DNA of 64,000 bases from Leguminivora glycinivorella (GCF_023078275.1 NC_062990.1:203501-267500); one strand, 5' to 3'; counted from the first letter of the stretch, positions 40,801 through 51,320 are shown. Notes: generated by a model from the sequence alone, not told the origin. Numbers and translations are program-made.

Positions 40801-42200
40801 ATGAAAGAAAGATCAACGTAGTATTTAAAATAAGTTGGGTTAGGGTTTTCTTGTGATCCTTAAGAGTAACGAAAAGGGGGGCTCGGGGGGCGAAGCCCCC
40901 AGCATAAAAGAAAGATTAACGTAGTATTTAAAATAAGTTGGGTTAGCGTTTTCTTGTGACCTTTAAGAGCAAACAAAGGGGGGCTCGGGGGGCGAGGCCC
41001 CCCGCATAAAAGAAAATCAACGTTGTTTTTAAAATAAGTTGGGTTAGCGTTTTCTTGTGACCTTTAAGAGTAAACAAAGGGGGGCTCGGGGGGCGAAGCC
41101 CCCCGCATAAAAGAAAGATCAACGTTGTTTTTAAAATAAGTTGGGTTAGCGTTTTCTTGTGACCTTTAAGAGCAAACAAAGGGGGCTCGGGGGCGAAGCC
41201 CCCGCATGAAAGTATGATCAACGTTGTATTTTAAATAAGTTGGGTTAGCGTTTTCTTGTGACCTTTAAGAGCAAACAAAGGGGGGCTCGGGGGCGAAGCC
41301 CCCCGCATGAAAGAAAGATCAACGTAGTATTTAAAATAAGTTGGGTTAGGGTTTTCTTGTGATCCTTAAGAGTAACGAAAAGGGGGCTCGGGGGCGAAGC
41401 CCCAGCATAAAAGAAAGATTAACGTAGTATTTAAAATAAGTTGGGTTAGCGTTTTCTTGTGACCTTTAAGAGCAAACAAAGGGGGCTCGGGGGGCGAGGC
41501 CCCCCGCATAAAAGAAAATCAACGTTGTTTTTAAAATAAGTTGGGTTAGCGTTTTCTTGTGACCTTTAAGAGCAAACAAAGGGGGCTCGGGGGCGAAGCC
41601 CCCGCATGAAAGAAATATCAACGTTGTATTTTAAATAAGTTGGTTTAGGGTTTTCTTGTGACCCTTAAGAGTAACGAAAAGGGGGCTCGGGGGCGAAGCC
41701 CCCGCATAAAAGAAAGATCAACGTAGTATTTAAAATAAGTTGGGTTAGGGTTTTCTTGTGACCTTTAAGAGCAAACAAAGGGGGCTCGGGAGGCGAAGCC
41801 CCCGCATGAAAGAAAGATCAACGTAGTATTTAAGATAAGTTGGGTTAGTGTTTTCTTGTGACCTTTAAGAGCAAACAAAGGGGGGCTCGGGGGGCGAAGC
41901 CCCCCGCATCAAAGAAAGATAAACGTTGTATTTAAAATAAGTTGGGTTAGGGTTTTCTTGTTACCCTTAAGAGTAACGAAAAGGGGGGCTCGGGGGGCGA
42001 AGCCCCCTGCATAAAAGAAAAATTAACGTAGTATTTAAAATAAGTTTGGTTAGCGTTTTCTTGTGACCTTTCAGAGCAAACAAAGGAGGGTTCGGGGGGC
42101 AAAGCCCCCCGCATAAAAGAAAGATCAACGTTGTATTTAAAATAAGTTGGGTAATGGTTTTCCTGTGACCCTTAAGTGCAAATAAAGGGGGGCTCGGCAA
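37840..42200. repeat. Tandem array 2: about 43 units of ~101 bp with a GC hairpin
   Basis: Each unit reads gaaagaaagatcaacgtagt, atttaaaataagttgggtta, gcgttttcttgtgacctt and taagagcaaacaaa, then ggggggctcggggggcgaag + cccccc. I counted 43 occurrences of the aagttggg/aagttggttt word between 37900 and 42145, mean spacing 101 bp. The GC block is a hairpin (gggggct...agccccc). Variants such as gatccttaagagtaacgaaaag and cagcataaaagaaagattaac recur at intervals of several units, a higher-order pattern. Reverse-strand ORFs (LILNTTLIFLSCGG) are by-products. Confidence 0.92.
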
Positions 42201-42568
42201 AAAAGAAATACTTAAATTTTGTTTGAATTAGTTGAAATGTGACAATATTTTCTAATCGAGTCAAACAAAATCCCACTAGCTGAGAGCTTCAAAACAATGT
42301 ATGGCGAAAGTATGTCTCTCTAATGTCTTCAAAAAGTCCGCGATGGCACATGTCTATATTGTCTATCTTTTACGGATAACTTACTAGGTATAAACATTTT
42401 TATGATAATACCGTAATAAGAAGGTAGCCGCTAGTTATTATTAAGTAGCAATTAGCAATAAGTACACGTTAAGCCACAAATGGCATGTAAAATCCGCCTA
42501 CTTGAAATAATTTTATGTATAAATGTTAAAAGGTATTTATTTCATTATTAATGACTAAAAAGTATAAA
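42201..42568. other. No recognisable gene or repeat
   Basis: AT-rich, with a weak ttagcaattagcaataag repeat near 42440. Confidence 0.35.
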
Positions 42569-43349
42569 ATAAATTAATAGTTTAAAAAACACTATAAAAC
42601 ACGCTTTTATAAATGCACGTAAAAGCCAAAAATAAATTATGGATCGTTCAAGTTGTCTCTATTTGTGAGCTGAAGTTTAAAAACTATGTGCTTTTAATTA
42701 TAATATTTGATTGTAAAAGCGTGGGGCGCTGGAACAGTAAAGACTTTCTTGTAAACAAATACTAATTCGAACTTCCTGGCGAATGAAGTTGCATAAGAAC
42801 ATAACGTTTACATATGCCGCCTAAGGGTTACCAAAGAGAACCAAAGATATCTCGTCCACGAACAAGAACTCTGCATCCTGTCACTGTAGACACTTTCCCC
42901 TTTTGTACTTTGATTACCGGAAAAAAGCGGCGTTCTAAGTGTCGGTGACTGTCGACTCTCCTCGCTACTAGTGCATATTTTGTCTGAGTTCGACAAACTG
43001 GTACCTAATTTGAACACTGACTTTTAATTGATTTTACTGTTTAATGTAGAACCTACTAGTCATGCTGCAACTCCAGTTAGCGCGTCAATCTGTGTAACCT
43101 CCTTCCCGTAACATAGCATAATTTGATTTATCAGCAAGTTATACTTATATATTCTGTGGTTATACAAAAAGTCTTTCCTGTTCCAGCGCCCCACGCTTTT
43201 ACAATCAAATATTATAATTAAAAGCACATAGTTTTTAAACTTCAGCTCACAAATAGAGACAACTTGAACGATCCATAATTTATTTTTGGCTTTTACGTGC
43301 ATTTATAAAAGCGTGTTTTATAGTGTTTTTTAAACTATTAATTTATTCC
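42569..43349. mobile_element. Element with ~190-bp inverted arms
   Basis: 42569-42757 (aataaattaatagtttaaaa ... ctggaacagtaaagactttc) is the reverse complement of 43163-43349 with few mismatches. The spacer (about 405 bp) has no recognisable ORF. The right arm abuts the MITE at 43348. Confidence 0.7.
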
Positions 43350-43551
43350 TACTCAGAATCACGAGCCCTTTCGATCCTAGTAGGTAAAAAAAGTTTCCCA
43401 AATTTAATTTTTCCTCTTCATTACCATTTTCCAAACACTTTGTACAGCGGTTACAAAGTAGAAAGTGTGCAAAACAATAGACAATTTCGGGACAATTTTT
43501 GTGTCTCTTGTTTTTTGTCCAGGATCGAAAGGGCTTGTGATTCTGAGTAGG
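43348..43551. mobile_element. MITE F, 204 bp, ~31-bp terminal repeats
   Basis: cctactcagaatcacgagcc + ctttcgatcct and aggatcgaaagggcttgtga + ttctgagtagg are inverted with one or two mismatches. Non-coding interior. Confidence 0.75.
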
Positions 43552-43879
43552 AAAAACATAAAATTTACCTACCTTAAAAAATAGTGATTGTTCTCGTGAA
43601 AATTCCCTTTTGTTCGTTTCTATTGCTGATAGCTCATCGCTTACTCGCGTTTGGTAGAATCAGTGCCTAAATGTAAAGCTGCGGATTTAACGTAGTCGTC
43701 GCAGGTTTAAAATATCCGAATGTAATGAATATTGAGTCGCTTGAAGGGCTCTTAATGAGGTTTATCGCTAATGTAACTAAATAACTACTCTAATCTAATT
43801 TTATATAATGCAACCTCTTTACTGAGTGTTTCTACAAGAACAAGTGTTTTGGATCTAGTATAACCACAAAAATAAAATT
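43552..43879. other. No recognisable gene or repeat
   Basis: AT-rich; nothing identifiable. Confidence 0.35.
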
Positions 43880-44029
43880 TTGGAAAATCCCCCGACCGCG
43901 ATATAGTGGACCGATTTTCATGAAACATGGCTAAGAACACTCCCGACTAACTCAGCTTTCAGATAACAAAAACTAAATCAAAGTCAGTTTACCCGTTCGG
44001 GAGCTACGATGCCACAGACAGACCAACAC

Positions 44030-44128
<99 letters not shown>

Positions 44129-44172
44129 CGTCAAACTTATAACACCCCTTCGTTTTTGCGTCGGGGGTTAAA
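43880..44172 (+). mobile_element. Dispersed repeat E, copy 2, with (acag)n run
   Basis: tagtggaccgattttcatga, aaacatggctaagaacactc, gttcgggagctacgatgcca, then an acag microsatellite (about 44027-44128), ending cttataacaccccttcg and cgtcgggggttaaaaaa. Confidence 0.65.
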
Positions 44173-44277
44173 AAATGCCTTCACACAGTCATATTGGGGA
44201 CACCTTACACAGATCAACTTAGCCCCAAACTAAGCAAAGCTTGTACTATGGGTGCTAAGCGACGATATACATCATAC

Positions 44278-44402
44278 AAAACATCCATGACAGGAACAAA
44301 TATCTGTGCTCATCACACAAATAAATGCCCTTACCGGGATTCGAACCCAGGACCGCGGCTCAGGAGGCAGGGTCACTACCGACTGAGCCAGACCGGTCGT
44401 CA
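44278..44402 (-). mobile_element. tRNA-derived SINE (family 1), head portion, reverse
   Basis: Reverse strand: gaccggtctggctcagtcgg, then ggttcgaatcccggtaaggg and catttatttgtgtgatgagc. Confidence 0.75.
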
Positions 44403-44403
44403 A

Positions 44404-44515
44404 ATAATATTCTGGCTTAGCGGGCTCTGATCCCGCCTTTGAAGTCCTGGATTTGAATCCCCGATAAGGGCATTTATTTATGAGATCGGCAGATAGATAT
44501 TTGTACTGCCAGCAA
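44404..44515 (+). mobile_element. Second, degenerate SINE head, forward, back-to-back with the previous one
   Basis: ttctggcttagcgggctctg, then ggatttgaatccccgataag and ggcatttatttatgagatcg. It forms an inverted pair with 44278-44402. Confidence 0.5.
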
Positions 44516-44833
44516 CACATACAAAACTCATTAATTCATTGTCATTGTCATTAATTTGTTCATTGTCTTACAAAACGGCATCCCTTGGTAGTGAATGTCT
44601 TGCAAAAAAAAAGGATATCCAGTATCCCAATAGTACCTAGAAATCGAATCCAGAAAAGGCCAGACTTTCCCCGGACTGGTGAAGCAATCAGGAAGGAGGT
44701 ATTCAATAGGACACCTTTAAATTGAGTCCGGGCAAGGGTTGCGGCCGCAAAGCTGCCGTAGCGGAGTATTCCTGGCGCCTGGCGAGTCAAGGTGAGTCAT
44801 AGGAAATTGTGGAACAAGGTTGCAAAACGACTA
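44516..44833. other. No recognisable gene or repeat
   Basis: attgtcatt words repeat near 44535. Short ORFs only. Confidence 0.35.
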
Positions 44834-44983
44834 ACGGCTCAGCCACGACATTGGTATAAGCCCGACAGCGGTGAGCGGCGCCCATACATTGGAGCGAGAC
44901 AGAGCGATAGGGCTTTTCATTCGCACGTATGGCTGCCGCTCACTGCTGCCGCGCTTAGACCAATGTCGTGTCTAGGCCGTAAG
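44834..44983. mobile_element. MITE G, ~150 bp
   Basis: acggctcagccacgacattg with gtataagc at the left pairs with gcttagaccaatgtcgtgtc + taggccgt at the right. Inner words gcggtgagcggcgcccatac and gtatggctgccgctcactgc extend the pairing. Confidence 0.65.
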
Positions 44984-45020
44984 TAATAGTTTCTGGCATA
45001 AAAAAATAAGGGGTGAAAAT

Positions 45021-45634
45021 TAGGGTGGAGCGAAAAAACACTTTTCTGGAATTAGCAAACCTAATAGTTATCAATCAATGCCCCTTAGTCTATGAAGCCT
45101 CTGTGCAAATTTTCAGCTTTTTAAATCAACATCTTCTGCCTCCGCATTAGGTTTGAAATTTTGAAAATCTCATACAAACCTGAAAATTCAACTTTTAGAT
45201 AAAAAATGTTTTTCGGCAGTATTATGTTCAGTATGCATTATTGATACATATTATTACAAGAAACTACCAAAAATTGCGAAAATAGCGTTAAAAATCGCAA
45301 ATTTTCAGTATTTTAGCGGCTATTTTGGCGAATGTACTGAAACTAGACAAACTTTGGCGATTCTTGACGCTATTTTCGCAACTTTTTGTAGTTTCTCATA
45401 ATGATATGTATCAATAACATATACTAAACATAATACTGTCGAAATTTTTTTTTTATCTGAAAGTTGAATTTTTAGGTTTGTATGAGATTTTCAAAATTTC
45501 AACCCTAATGCGGAGGCAGAAGATGTTGATTTAAAAAGCTGAAAATTTGCACAAAGGCTTCATAGACTAAGGGGCATTGATTGATAACTATTAGGTTTGC
45601 TAATTCCAGAAAAGTGTTTTTTCGCTCCACCCTA
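45021..45634. mobile_element. 614-bp near-palindromic MITE with 8-bp target duplication
   Basis: Ends tagggtggagcgaaaaaaca (45021) and its complement ending ccaccctag (a at 45634). The duplication gtgaaaat is perfect at 45013-45020 and 45635-45642. Arms of ~290 bp pair almost throughout, leaving a short centre near 45310-45340. An 8-bp duplication suggests a hAT- or P-like source. A read-through transcript would form a very long hairpin. Confidence 0.85.
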
Positions 45635-46030
45635 GTGAAAATACTGAACCAAGCGGAGGTTATTCCCAAATATTTACTCCTTATATTCATGCCAATCTCA
45701 CGTTATTTCGGAGTGGAACTAAATGTGTTTTATTTAATTCCATTGTTCTCTATCTTTTACTAGTACCTCAGTACTCACTCATTTCTTTCTCATATACTCT
45801 TTTACACAATTCATTCTTAGATTTTTGAATCTACACTTCGCTCCCCGTCTATCCTTCATTCATCCCACATTCTTGAATTTTTAGAAAGAAACATATATTA
45901 GACACAATTTATGTAAGACCTATCATGTTAACACTTTTTAAATGCGAATAAAGAATTATGAATTATTATGAATTATTAATAAGTTCTGCCATCGCTGGCC
46001 AAATACTTATTGCAGTCTATCCACGATATT

Positions 46031-46086
46031 GAGCGACCAGTGGCGGCAAAGACTATCGTGGTAGTCCTTGCCGCCACTGGTCGCTC
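46031..46086. repeat. Tight hairpin, 25-bp arms, 6-base loop
   Basis: gagcgaccagtggcggcaaa + gacta (46031-46055) pairs with tagtccttgccgccactggt + cgctc (46062-46086) with one mismatch. The size is smaller than a usual miRNA precursor stem and no conserved seed was recognised. Confidence 0.75.
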
Positions 46087-46239
46087 TGGCAGCTAGACAC
46101 AGCTATGAGACCTTACCTAAACTAGCTCAATGTTGTGGCTGAGCCGTACTTTGATGTGCTGATAAAAAACCCATGGTCATTGTCAATCAATCGCTATCCC
46201 ACCAACAGCTTCATAAACCATCTGTCAACGCTGCGCTCT

Positions 46240-46310
46240 CCACACTAAGGTTTTTGTAAGAGTACGTAACATGACAGTTTGGCGCCCAACGTGGGGCGTG
46301 TTTCCGCGCA
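46240..46310 (+). mobile_element. LTR-retrotransposon remnant: LTR end plus primer-binding site
   Basis: tttggcgcccaacgtggggc at about 46279-46298 is a classic tRNA primer-binding-site sequence of Gypsy-type elements. The preceding gtaagagtacgtaacatgac may be the LTR end, and a similar gtaagagcacgtaacgtgat lies at about 46492-46511. No pol sequence follows. Confidence 0.5.
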
Positions 46311-46469
46311 GTGAGCCTTCGCGCTACAAGTAAAGATTCCTTTTCTTTATTTATCTGTACCTCGTGCCATATTATCTACATTATTTTGAGCCTTATAATA
46401 TGAGAACCTACCCCTGCATTTCCTATTTTTTTATTTAACCTATTTCTAAAATTTGACCCCGGTCTGCAG

Positions 46470-46507
46470 TTACGTGCTCTTACAAAACCTTTGTAAGAGC
46501 ACGTAAC
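46470..46507. repeat. Perfect short palindrome
   Basis: ttacgtgctcttacaaa and tttgtaagagcacgtaa are exact inverse copies separated by a few bases (aacc). Confidence 0.75.
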
Positions 46508-46819
46508 GTGATAACCTAATCATTTAACCAATGGACCAGTATGATGGAGCGTCGCGTAGAGAAGCTATGTTGAGTTAAGCTATAGGAATAACATCGCTGG
46601 AAGGAACTCAATCATCCTCTGAATAAAGAGGACGTTTTAAAATAAATTGGGTCCGGTAAGCCGCTACAGGAGACCGATACTTATGGCTTTCATGTCACAC
46701 GTTGTGTAAAGTTGTAAAGATATTTTAAAACAGCACCTCTAACCCACACATTTGAGAGGTATGTGCTCAGCAGTGGGACTTATACACGCAATAACCTAAT
46801 CACAAAATGAAAATTTAAA

Positions 46820-46989
46820 AAAAAACCCCGTCATAGTGGACCGATTTTCATGAAACATGGCTAAGAACACTCCCAACTCTGCTTTCAAAAAAACTAAATC
46901 TAAATCGGTTCATCCGTTCGGGAGCTACGATGCCACAGACAGACACACACACAGACAGACAGACAGGGACGTCGTCGGGGGTTAAAAAT
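46820..46989 (+). mobile_element. Dispersed repeat E, copy 3
   Basis: ccccgtcatagtggaccgat, gttcgggagctacgatgcca, a short cagacagaca run, then cgtcgggggttaaaaatg. Confidence 0.65.
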
Positions 46990-47196
46990 GGGCAGCCATA
47001 CTTTTCATAGTGACTTTTGAGGACATAATGAACAACTTTTATTATGGAACCAATGGTGCAAATGCAAAAAAAATTTGCTGTTCCATACATTTTTATGGAA
47101 ATGCGATTTTTATCTCGCGATTTTACTATTGGTCCCATAGTAAAAGTTGCTCATTATGAACTCAAAAGTCGATATGCAAAGTATGGCCGGACCTCT
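46990..47196. mobile_element. MITE family H, full-length candidate
   Basis: gccatacttttcatagtgac + ttttgagg and ctcaaaagtcgatatgcaaa + gtatggc are inverted ends. Inner aatgaacaacttttattatg pairs with catagtaaaagttgctcatt. A partial relative is at 13480-13610. Confidence 0.65.
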
Positions 47197-47880
47197 TTAT
47201 TTCACCCTGTTTCATCATGTATCATGTATAATAGTGCCTTAGCAAGTTATCTATTCGCGAATTAGCAAAGACTTATTTTGGATTTTGATTATCTTGGATT
47301 TCTGTAAAGTAACGCCTGGTTTCATGAATTATTCTCAAAAGTCAAATGTTAATGGTAGGGTCTCAGAAATTACGCACCAAGTGACCTTTAGATCGAGTAC
47401 ATTTTACCGACAGGCTAGCACATTTACCTTCCTTAAATTATCTTACCTACGCACAAATTAATGAGGGAGGTACAGTTAGGACCAAAAGTTGACGATCAAC
47501 GCTCTTCAGCAACGAGTGACTTTTTTTAAATCTGTTACTTCTGATTCCAGTTCCCGCGAATGATCCGGGAGGCTGAATTCAATTAATCAGTTCTTTTTTT
47601 CCCGTATGCACACTATTATGTAATAATAGTAGGTACATTACGATACAAGTGCGGAGAAGACGAATTTCCTCTTCGCACGACGGTTTTCCAGTACATGTGG
47701 CTACTTGACGATTTGACATACATAGATGCGATAAAATACATATTTCTACGATATACAAACTGTACATATTTCTATGTTTAGGAAAGTAAAAAAAACTCTA
47801 AACAATCTAAGTATAAATTTAAGCAATTAAGTGAAACTCAAAATTAAAGTTAAAGTTAGACGAGCCAATAAAACGATACC
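47197..47880. other. No recognisable gene or repeat
   Basis: Mixed composition, short ORFs only. Confidence 0.35.
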
Positions 47881-48082
47881 CATTCCAATTTTTAATGGGG
47901 GATGATTGTTACTCACGTCCGCAGGAATTGCCACCAACACCCTGCACGTGTCCCCCGGGTGGCGCTAAACGAGTAACAAACCTTGGCTGCTGTACCCGTT
48001 GTTGTAAAATAACCTCACAGCACGATATTTTGAGTCGCTTTTACAAATGCTCTCTGGATGCTAATTGATACGATACGGAAAT

Positions 48083-49525
48083 ATGAATCTACACGATAGC
48101 CTCCCCTCTGAAATAAGTATTGGGCCATCCTTACGAATCTGCCAGCTAAACGTCGAGGGAATTAGCTTGGCCAAGTGCGAATACCTGCACAAAATGCTGA
48201 CGAAACACAATGTGGATGTCTTATTGCTACAAGAGACGCACACAAAAGACATGCAAGATCTCGAGTCCAGAGGAAAGATCCTAGGATACAACATTATTTC
48301 TGCACACAATCACGCAAAATATGGGATTGTAACCTATGCTAGGGAGAGCCTAACGGACATCTCCATCCTGCCAACTAAAGTAAACCCTAGCAATTTCTAC
48401 TTAATAGCAATCAAAGTCCAGGACACCTCGATTGTAAACATCTATAAGCCCCCTGCCCAAGAGTGGGGAGACGGACTGCCGGTGTTCCCGCACCCCTGCA
48501 TCTTCGCGGGCGATTTCAATAGCCACCACATTGCATGGCGCTACGATTCCAATGACCTAAATGGGATCCACCTGCAACAATGGGCAGAACAAAATAGTTT
48601 TCACCTGGTTTTCGACGCAAAGGAGAAGGGGTCCTTCAGATCTGCTCGATGGAAAAGAGACTATAACCCAGATCTCACATTCGTATCATGCGAATCATCA
48701 GGTGTTCCTTTTCCCATAACACGAAATATTCTTTGCAATTTCCCCAATAGCCAACACCGTCCAGTTCTGATGAAGACAGGAAACCAAATCCCCTTAATGA
48801 AATCAATGCCTCTCCCTAGGTGGAATTTGCAGAAGGCGGACTGGGTTGCCTTTGCAAACGACATGGACTCCGCTATAAGATGGATTCCTCCAATTGCCGA
48901 AAATTATTCGAGGTTTGTCGGGCTGACGACTGCAACGGCAAAGAAGTATATTCCGCGGGGTTACAGAAAAACCTATGTCCCTGGTTGGAGTGAAGAAAGC
49001 GAACAGCTTTACCGACAATACAAATCGACCGGAGACCAGGAAATAGGACGGAACCTACTGGAGTCACTGGACACGGAGCGGAAAAACAAGTGGTTGACCA
49101 CTGTGGAAAAGATGGACTTCAAAACGTCAAGCAGGAAGGCATGGAACGTTCTTAACAAATTAACGGGCAAATCGGGCTCAAGAAATGTATGCGTGTCTCA
49201 AAAACTAACTGATTCCATAGCCAACCGAGTCGTCGAAACGTCACGTGTAAAAGGTGATCGGCCCCATACTAAAACCGTTAAGAAACTTAGCCAAAACTGC
49301 AAGAAAGAGCTCTCGGCTGACGAATTCATCTCAAGACCTTTCACAGAAGAGGAAACAACCTACGCCATCAAACAACTTAAGCTAGGCAAAGCAGCGGGAG
49401 AGGATGGCATCTACAATGAATTCATAAAGAACTTGGGGCCAAACTGTAGAAAATGGCTTACAAATTTCTATGCGGACATACTGGCTAGAAATAAGCTGCC
49501 CCCACTTTCAATTTCGCCAAAATAG
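48083..49525 (+). CDS. LINE endonuclease and N-terminal RT (first frame)
   Basis: The first ATG in this frame is at 48083; the frame itself is open slightly upstream. APE-type endonuclease motifs: LNVEGIS, LLLQETHT (catalytic E), FAGDFNSHHIAW (D, N) and SQHRPV where SDH is usual. A linker and the start of RT follow: KAAGEDGIYNEF. The frame shifts in a C-homopolymer at 49499-49503, then hits TAG at 49523. The downstream frame continues the RT directly from 49504, so a single-base loss (or a base-call error) in the C run explains the break. The missing SDH histidine context and the shift suggest this copy is dead or barely so. Confidence 0.85.
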   Translation: MNLHDSLPSEISIGPSLRICQLNVEGISLAKCEYLHKMLTKHNVDVLLLQETHTKDMQDLESRGKILGYNIISAHNHAKYGIVTYARESLTDISILPTKVNPSNFYLIAIKVQDTSIVNIYKPPAQEWGDGLPVFPHPCIFAGDFNSHHIAWRYDSNDLNGIHLQQWAEQNSFHLVFDAKEKGSFRSARWKRDYNPDLTFVSCESSGVPFPITRNILCNFPNSQHRPVLMKTGNQIPLMKSMPLPRWNLQKADWVAFANDMDSAIRWIPPIAENYSRFVGLTTATAKKYIPRGYRKTYVPGWSEESEQLYRQYKSTGDQEIGRNLLESLDTERKNKWLTTVEKMDFKTSSRKAWNVLNKLTGKSGSRNVCVSQKLTDSIANRVVETSRVKGDRPHTKTVKKLSQNCKKELSADEFISRPFTEEETTYAIKQLKLGKAAGEDGIYNEFIKNLGPNCRKWLTNFYADILARNKLPPLSISPK

Positions 49526-51072
49526 TTGCCATCCTCAAACCAAACAAGCCAGCAGATGACCCGAAAAGCTATAGACCTATAGCCCTGCTTAGCTCACTGT
49601 ATAAATTATTAGAAAAGCTACTTGCTAACAGAATTACACCCTTTATTGAAAAAGTTGTCCCAATAGAGCAGGCCGGATTCAGAGAGGGTCGTAACTGTAC
49701 AGATCAGGTACTGTCCCTTACGACACATATTGAGACAGGATTTCAAAAACAGCTTAAAACAGTAGCTGTCTTCGTGGATTTATCTGCAGCCTACGACACA
49801 GTATGGCGACATGGTCTGTACTACAAATTAATGAAAGCAGTCCCCTGCCGCAATATTACTAGCCTCATAAACAATATGCTATGTAATAGGGAATTTGTCG
49901 TCCATCTGGGGGATTATCAGAGTCGTCCCAGGAAGCTAAACAACGGCCTACCACAAGGCTCCACACTGGCGCCACTACTTTTCAATCTTTACACACACGA
50001 TCTCCCAGAGACAACGTCCAGGAAATTTGTTTATGCTGACGACATTGCATTAACTCACCAGCACTCCACCTTTAAAACGGCGGAAACTCAACTCACCACA
50101 GATCTGCAATTACTTAACTCGTACTTTAAAAAGTGGAGACTAGTGCCAAACGCCAGCAAAACAGAGATTTCCACATTCCATCTAAATAATAGACAGGCCT
50201 CATACACCCCCACAGTGAGCTTTGATGGCAAAACCCTTTCGCACAATCCACAGCCAAAATACCTCGGCGTGACCTTAGACCGTTCTCTCACATACTCCTC
50301 CCACCTCTCTAAGTTGAGCAAGAAGTTAGGAACCCGCAATAACATCCTGCACAAGCTGACTGGAACTACGTGGGGAGCCAGCGCTGACGTTCTTCGTACG
50401 ACAGGACTCAGTCTAGTGTATTCCGCTGGCGAATACTGTGCTCCGGTATGGCTCAACAGCGCACATGTGGAGAAGATCGATGTTCAGCTGCGAAAAACCA
50501 TGCGATGTATAACCGGCACTATACAGTCAACACCGATACAATGGCTGCCAGCTCTGAGCCATATTGCTCCACCTAATCTCAGGAGACAACAAGCCCTGCT
50601 AAAAGAAGCACGCAAAATTGCCTCAAATCCAAAACTGCCCGTCTCCTCCGAATTCTTCTCTCCACCTAAGCTACGCTTGAAATCCCGACAACCGCCGTAT
50701 AAGACGGCACAGGAACTGAAAGAGGGTAGCTTTAACATTAACGAAAAATGGAAAGAGGATTGGACTGCTAACTTGCCGAAGGCATTTCTTGCGAACTACG
50801 ATCCCACTAACAAACCGCAGGGTTTCTCAGCTCCAAGACGGGAATGGTGCCAACTAAACAGACTTCGCACTGAAAGCGGCCGATCAGGAGAATTTATGTT
50901 TAAGTGTGGGTGGCGAGACTCACCGAAGTGCGACTGCGGAGCACCCGTGCAGTCCATTTACCACATTATCCATGAATGCCCGAAAAGAAAATACCCAGGA
51001 GATCCTCTGGACTTACATAAACTAAGTAAATACGCAGCCGACTGGGTGAAGAACTTAGATATTAACCTGTAA
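49504..51072 (+). CDS. LINE reverse transcriptase, C-terminal part (second frame)
   Basis: Opens in frame at 49504 with TFNFAKIVAILKPNKP, then SYRPIALLSSLYKLLEKL, QAGFREGRNCTDQ, VFVDLSAAYD (motif A), GLPQGSTLAPLLF and FVYADDIAL (catalytic YADD). The thumb/connection region includes KYLGVTLDRSLTYSSH. A CDCGAPVQSIYHIIHEC zinc-like motif closes the protein. There is no RNase H. The family resembles Jockey/CR1-group elements of arthropods; the exact clade is not certain. An ATG-based start at 49774 is an artefact of the frameshift. Confidence 0.88.
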   Translation, partial: TFNFAKIVAILKPNKPADDPKSYRPIALLSSLYKLLEKLLANRITPFIEKVVPIEQAGFREGRNCTDQVLSLTTHIETGFQKQLKTVAVFVDLSAAYDTVWRHGLYYKLMKAVPCRNITSLINNMLCNREFVVHLGDYQSRPRKLNNGLPQGSTLAPLLFNLYTHDLPETTSRKFVYADDIALTHQHSTFKTAETQLTTDLQLLNSYFKKWRLVPNASKTEISTFHLNNRQASYTPTVSFDGKTLSHNPQPKYLGVTLDRSLTYSSHLSKLSKKLGTRNNILHKLTGTTWGASADVLRTTGLSLVYSAGEYCAPVWLNSAHVEKIDVQLRKTMRCITGTIQSTPIQWLPALSHIAPPNLRRQQALLKEARKIASNPKLPVSSEFFSPPKLRLKSRQPPYKTAQELKEGSFNINEKWKEDWTANLPKAFLANYDPTNKPQGFSAPRREWCQLNRLRTESGRSGEFMFKCGWRDSPKCDCGAPVQSIYHIIHECPKRKYPGDPLDLHKLSKYAADWVKNLDINL

Positions 51073-51214
51073 AGCGACGAATAAATTCTGATTGATGCCA
51101 TACGACTAAATAAATAAAAAAGCTAATATTAAATAAACGAAACATATTAAACAGAAGAAGAATAAGATTTGCCTATTGTATAAAATGATTAGGCATATAA
51201 ATAATCTATAAATT

Positions 51215-51320
51215 ATTTTATTGCCACGTTGGATGGCAATGCTAACGCGTTGAGCAAAATACTGGCCAGCTCTCAGGTCACCCATTTTATCTTTGAAAAC
51301 CTTAGATGCCATAGAAGACA
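51215..51320 (-). pseudogene. Short C-terminal relic of the nuclease-like retrotransposon protein
   Basis: Reverse-strand codons DLRAGQYFAQRVSIAIQRGN match DQRAGQYFAQRISIAIQRGN near the end of the protein at 35059-36075. Beyond that the sequence is unrelated. Confidence 0.7.

Larger units (their letters stand above)
47881..51118 (+). mobile_element. Near full-length APE-type LINE (Jockey/CR1-group-like)
   Basis: A ~200-bp GC-richer leader, EN and RT regions in two overlapping frames, and a 3' UTR ending in a taaataaataaaa tail (51105-51118). No separate gag-like ORF1 was seen upstream. The left border is uncertain. Confidence 0.75.

Noticed and set aside
38207..42200. Series of 70-138-codon reverse ORFs (LTQLILNTTLIFLSCGG)
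   Set aside because: By-products of the 101-bp tandem array; frame changes from unit to unit, no start or domain is conserved.
37840..42200. CRISPR-like array (regular repeats)
   Set aside because: Repeat units are contiguous ~101-bp tandem units without unique spacers, in eukaryotic DNA.
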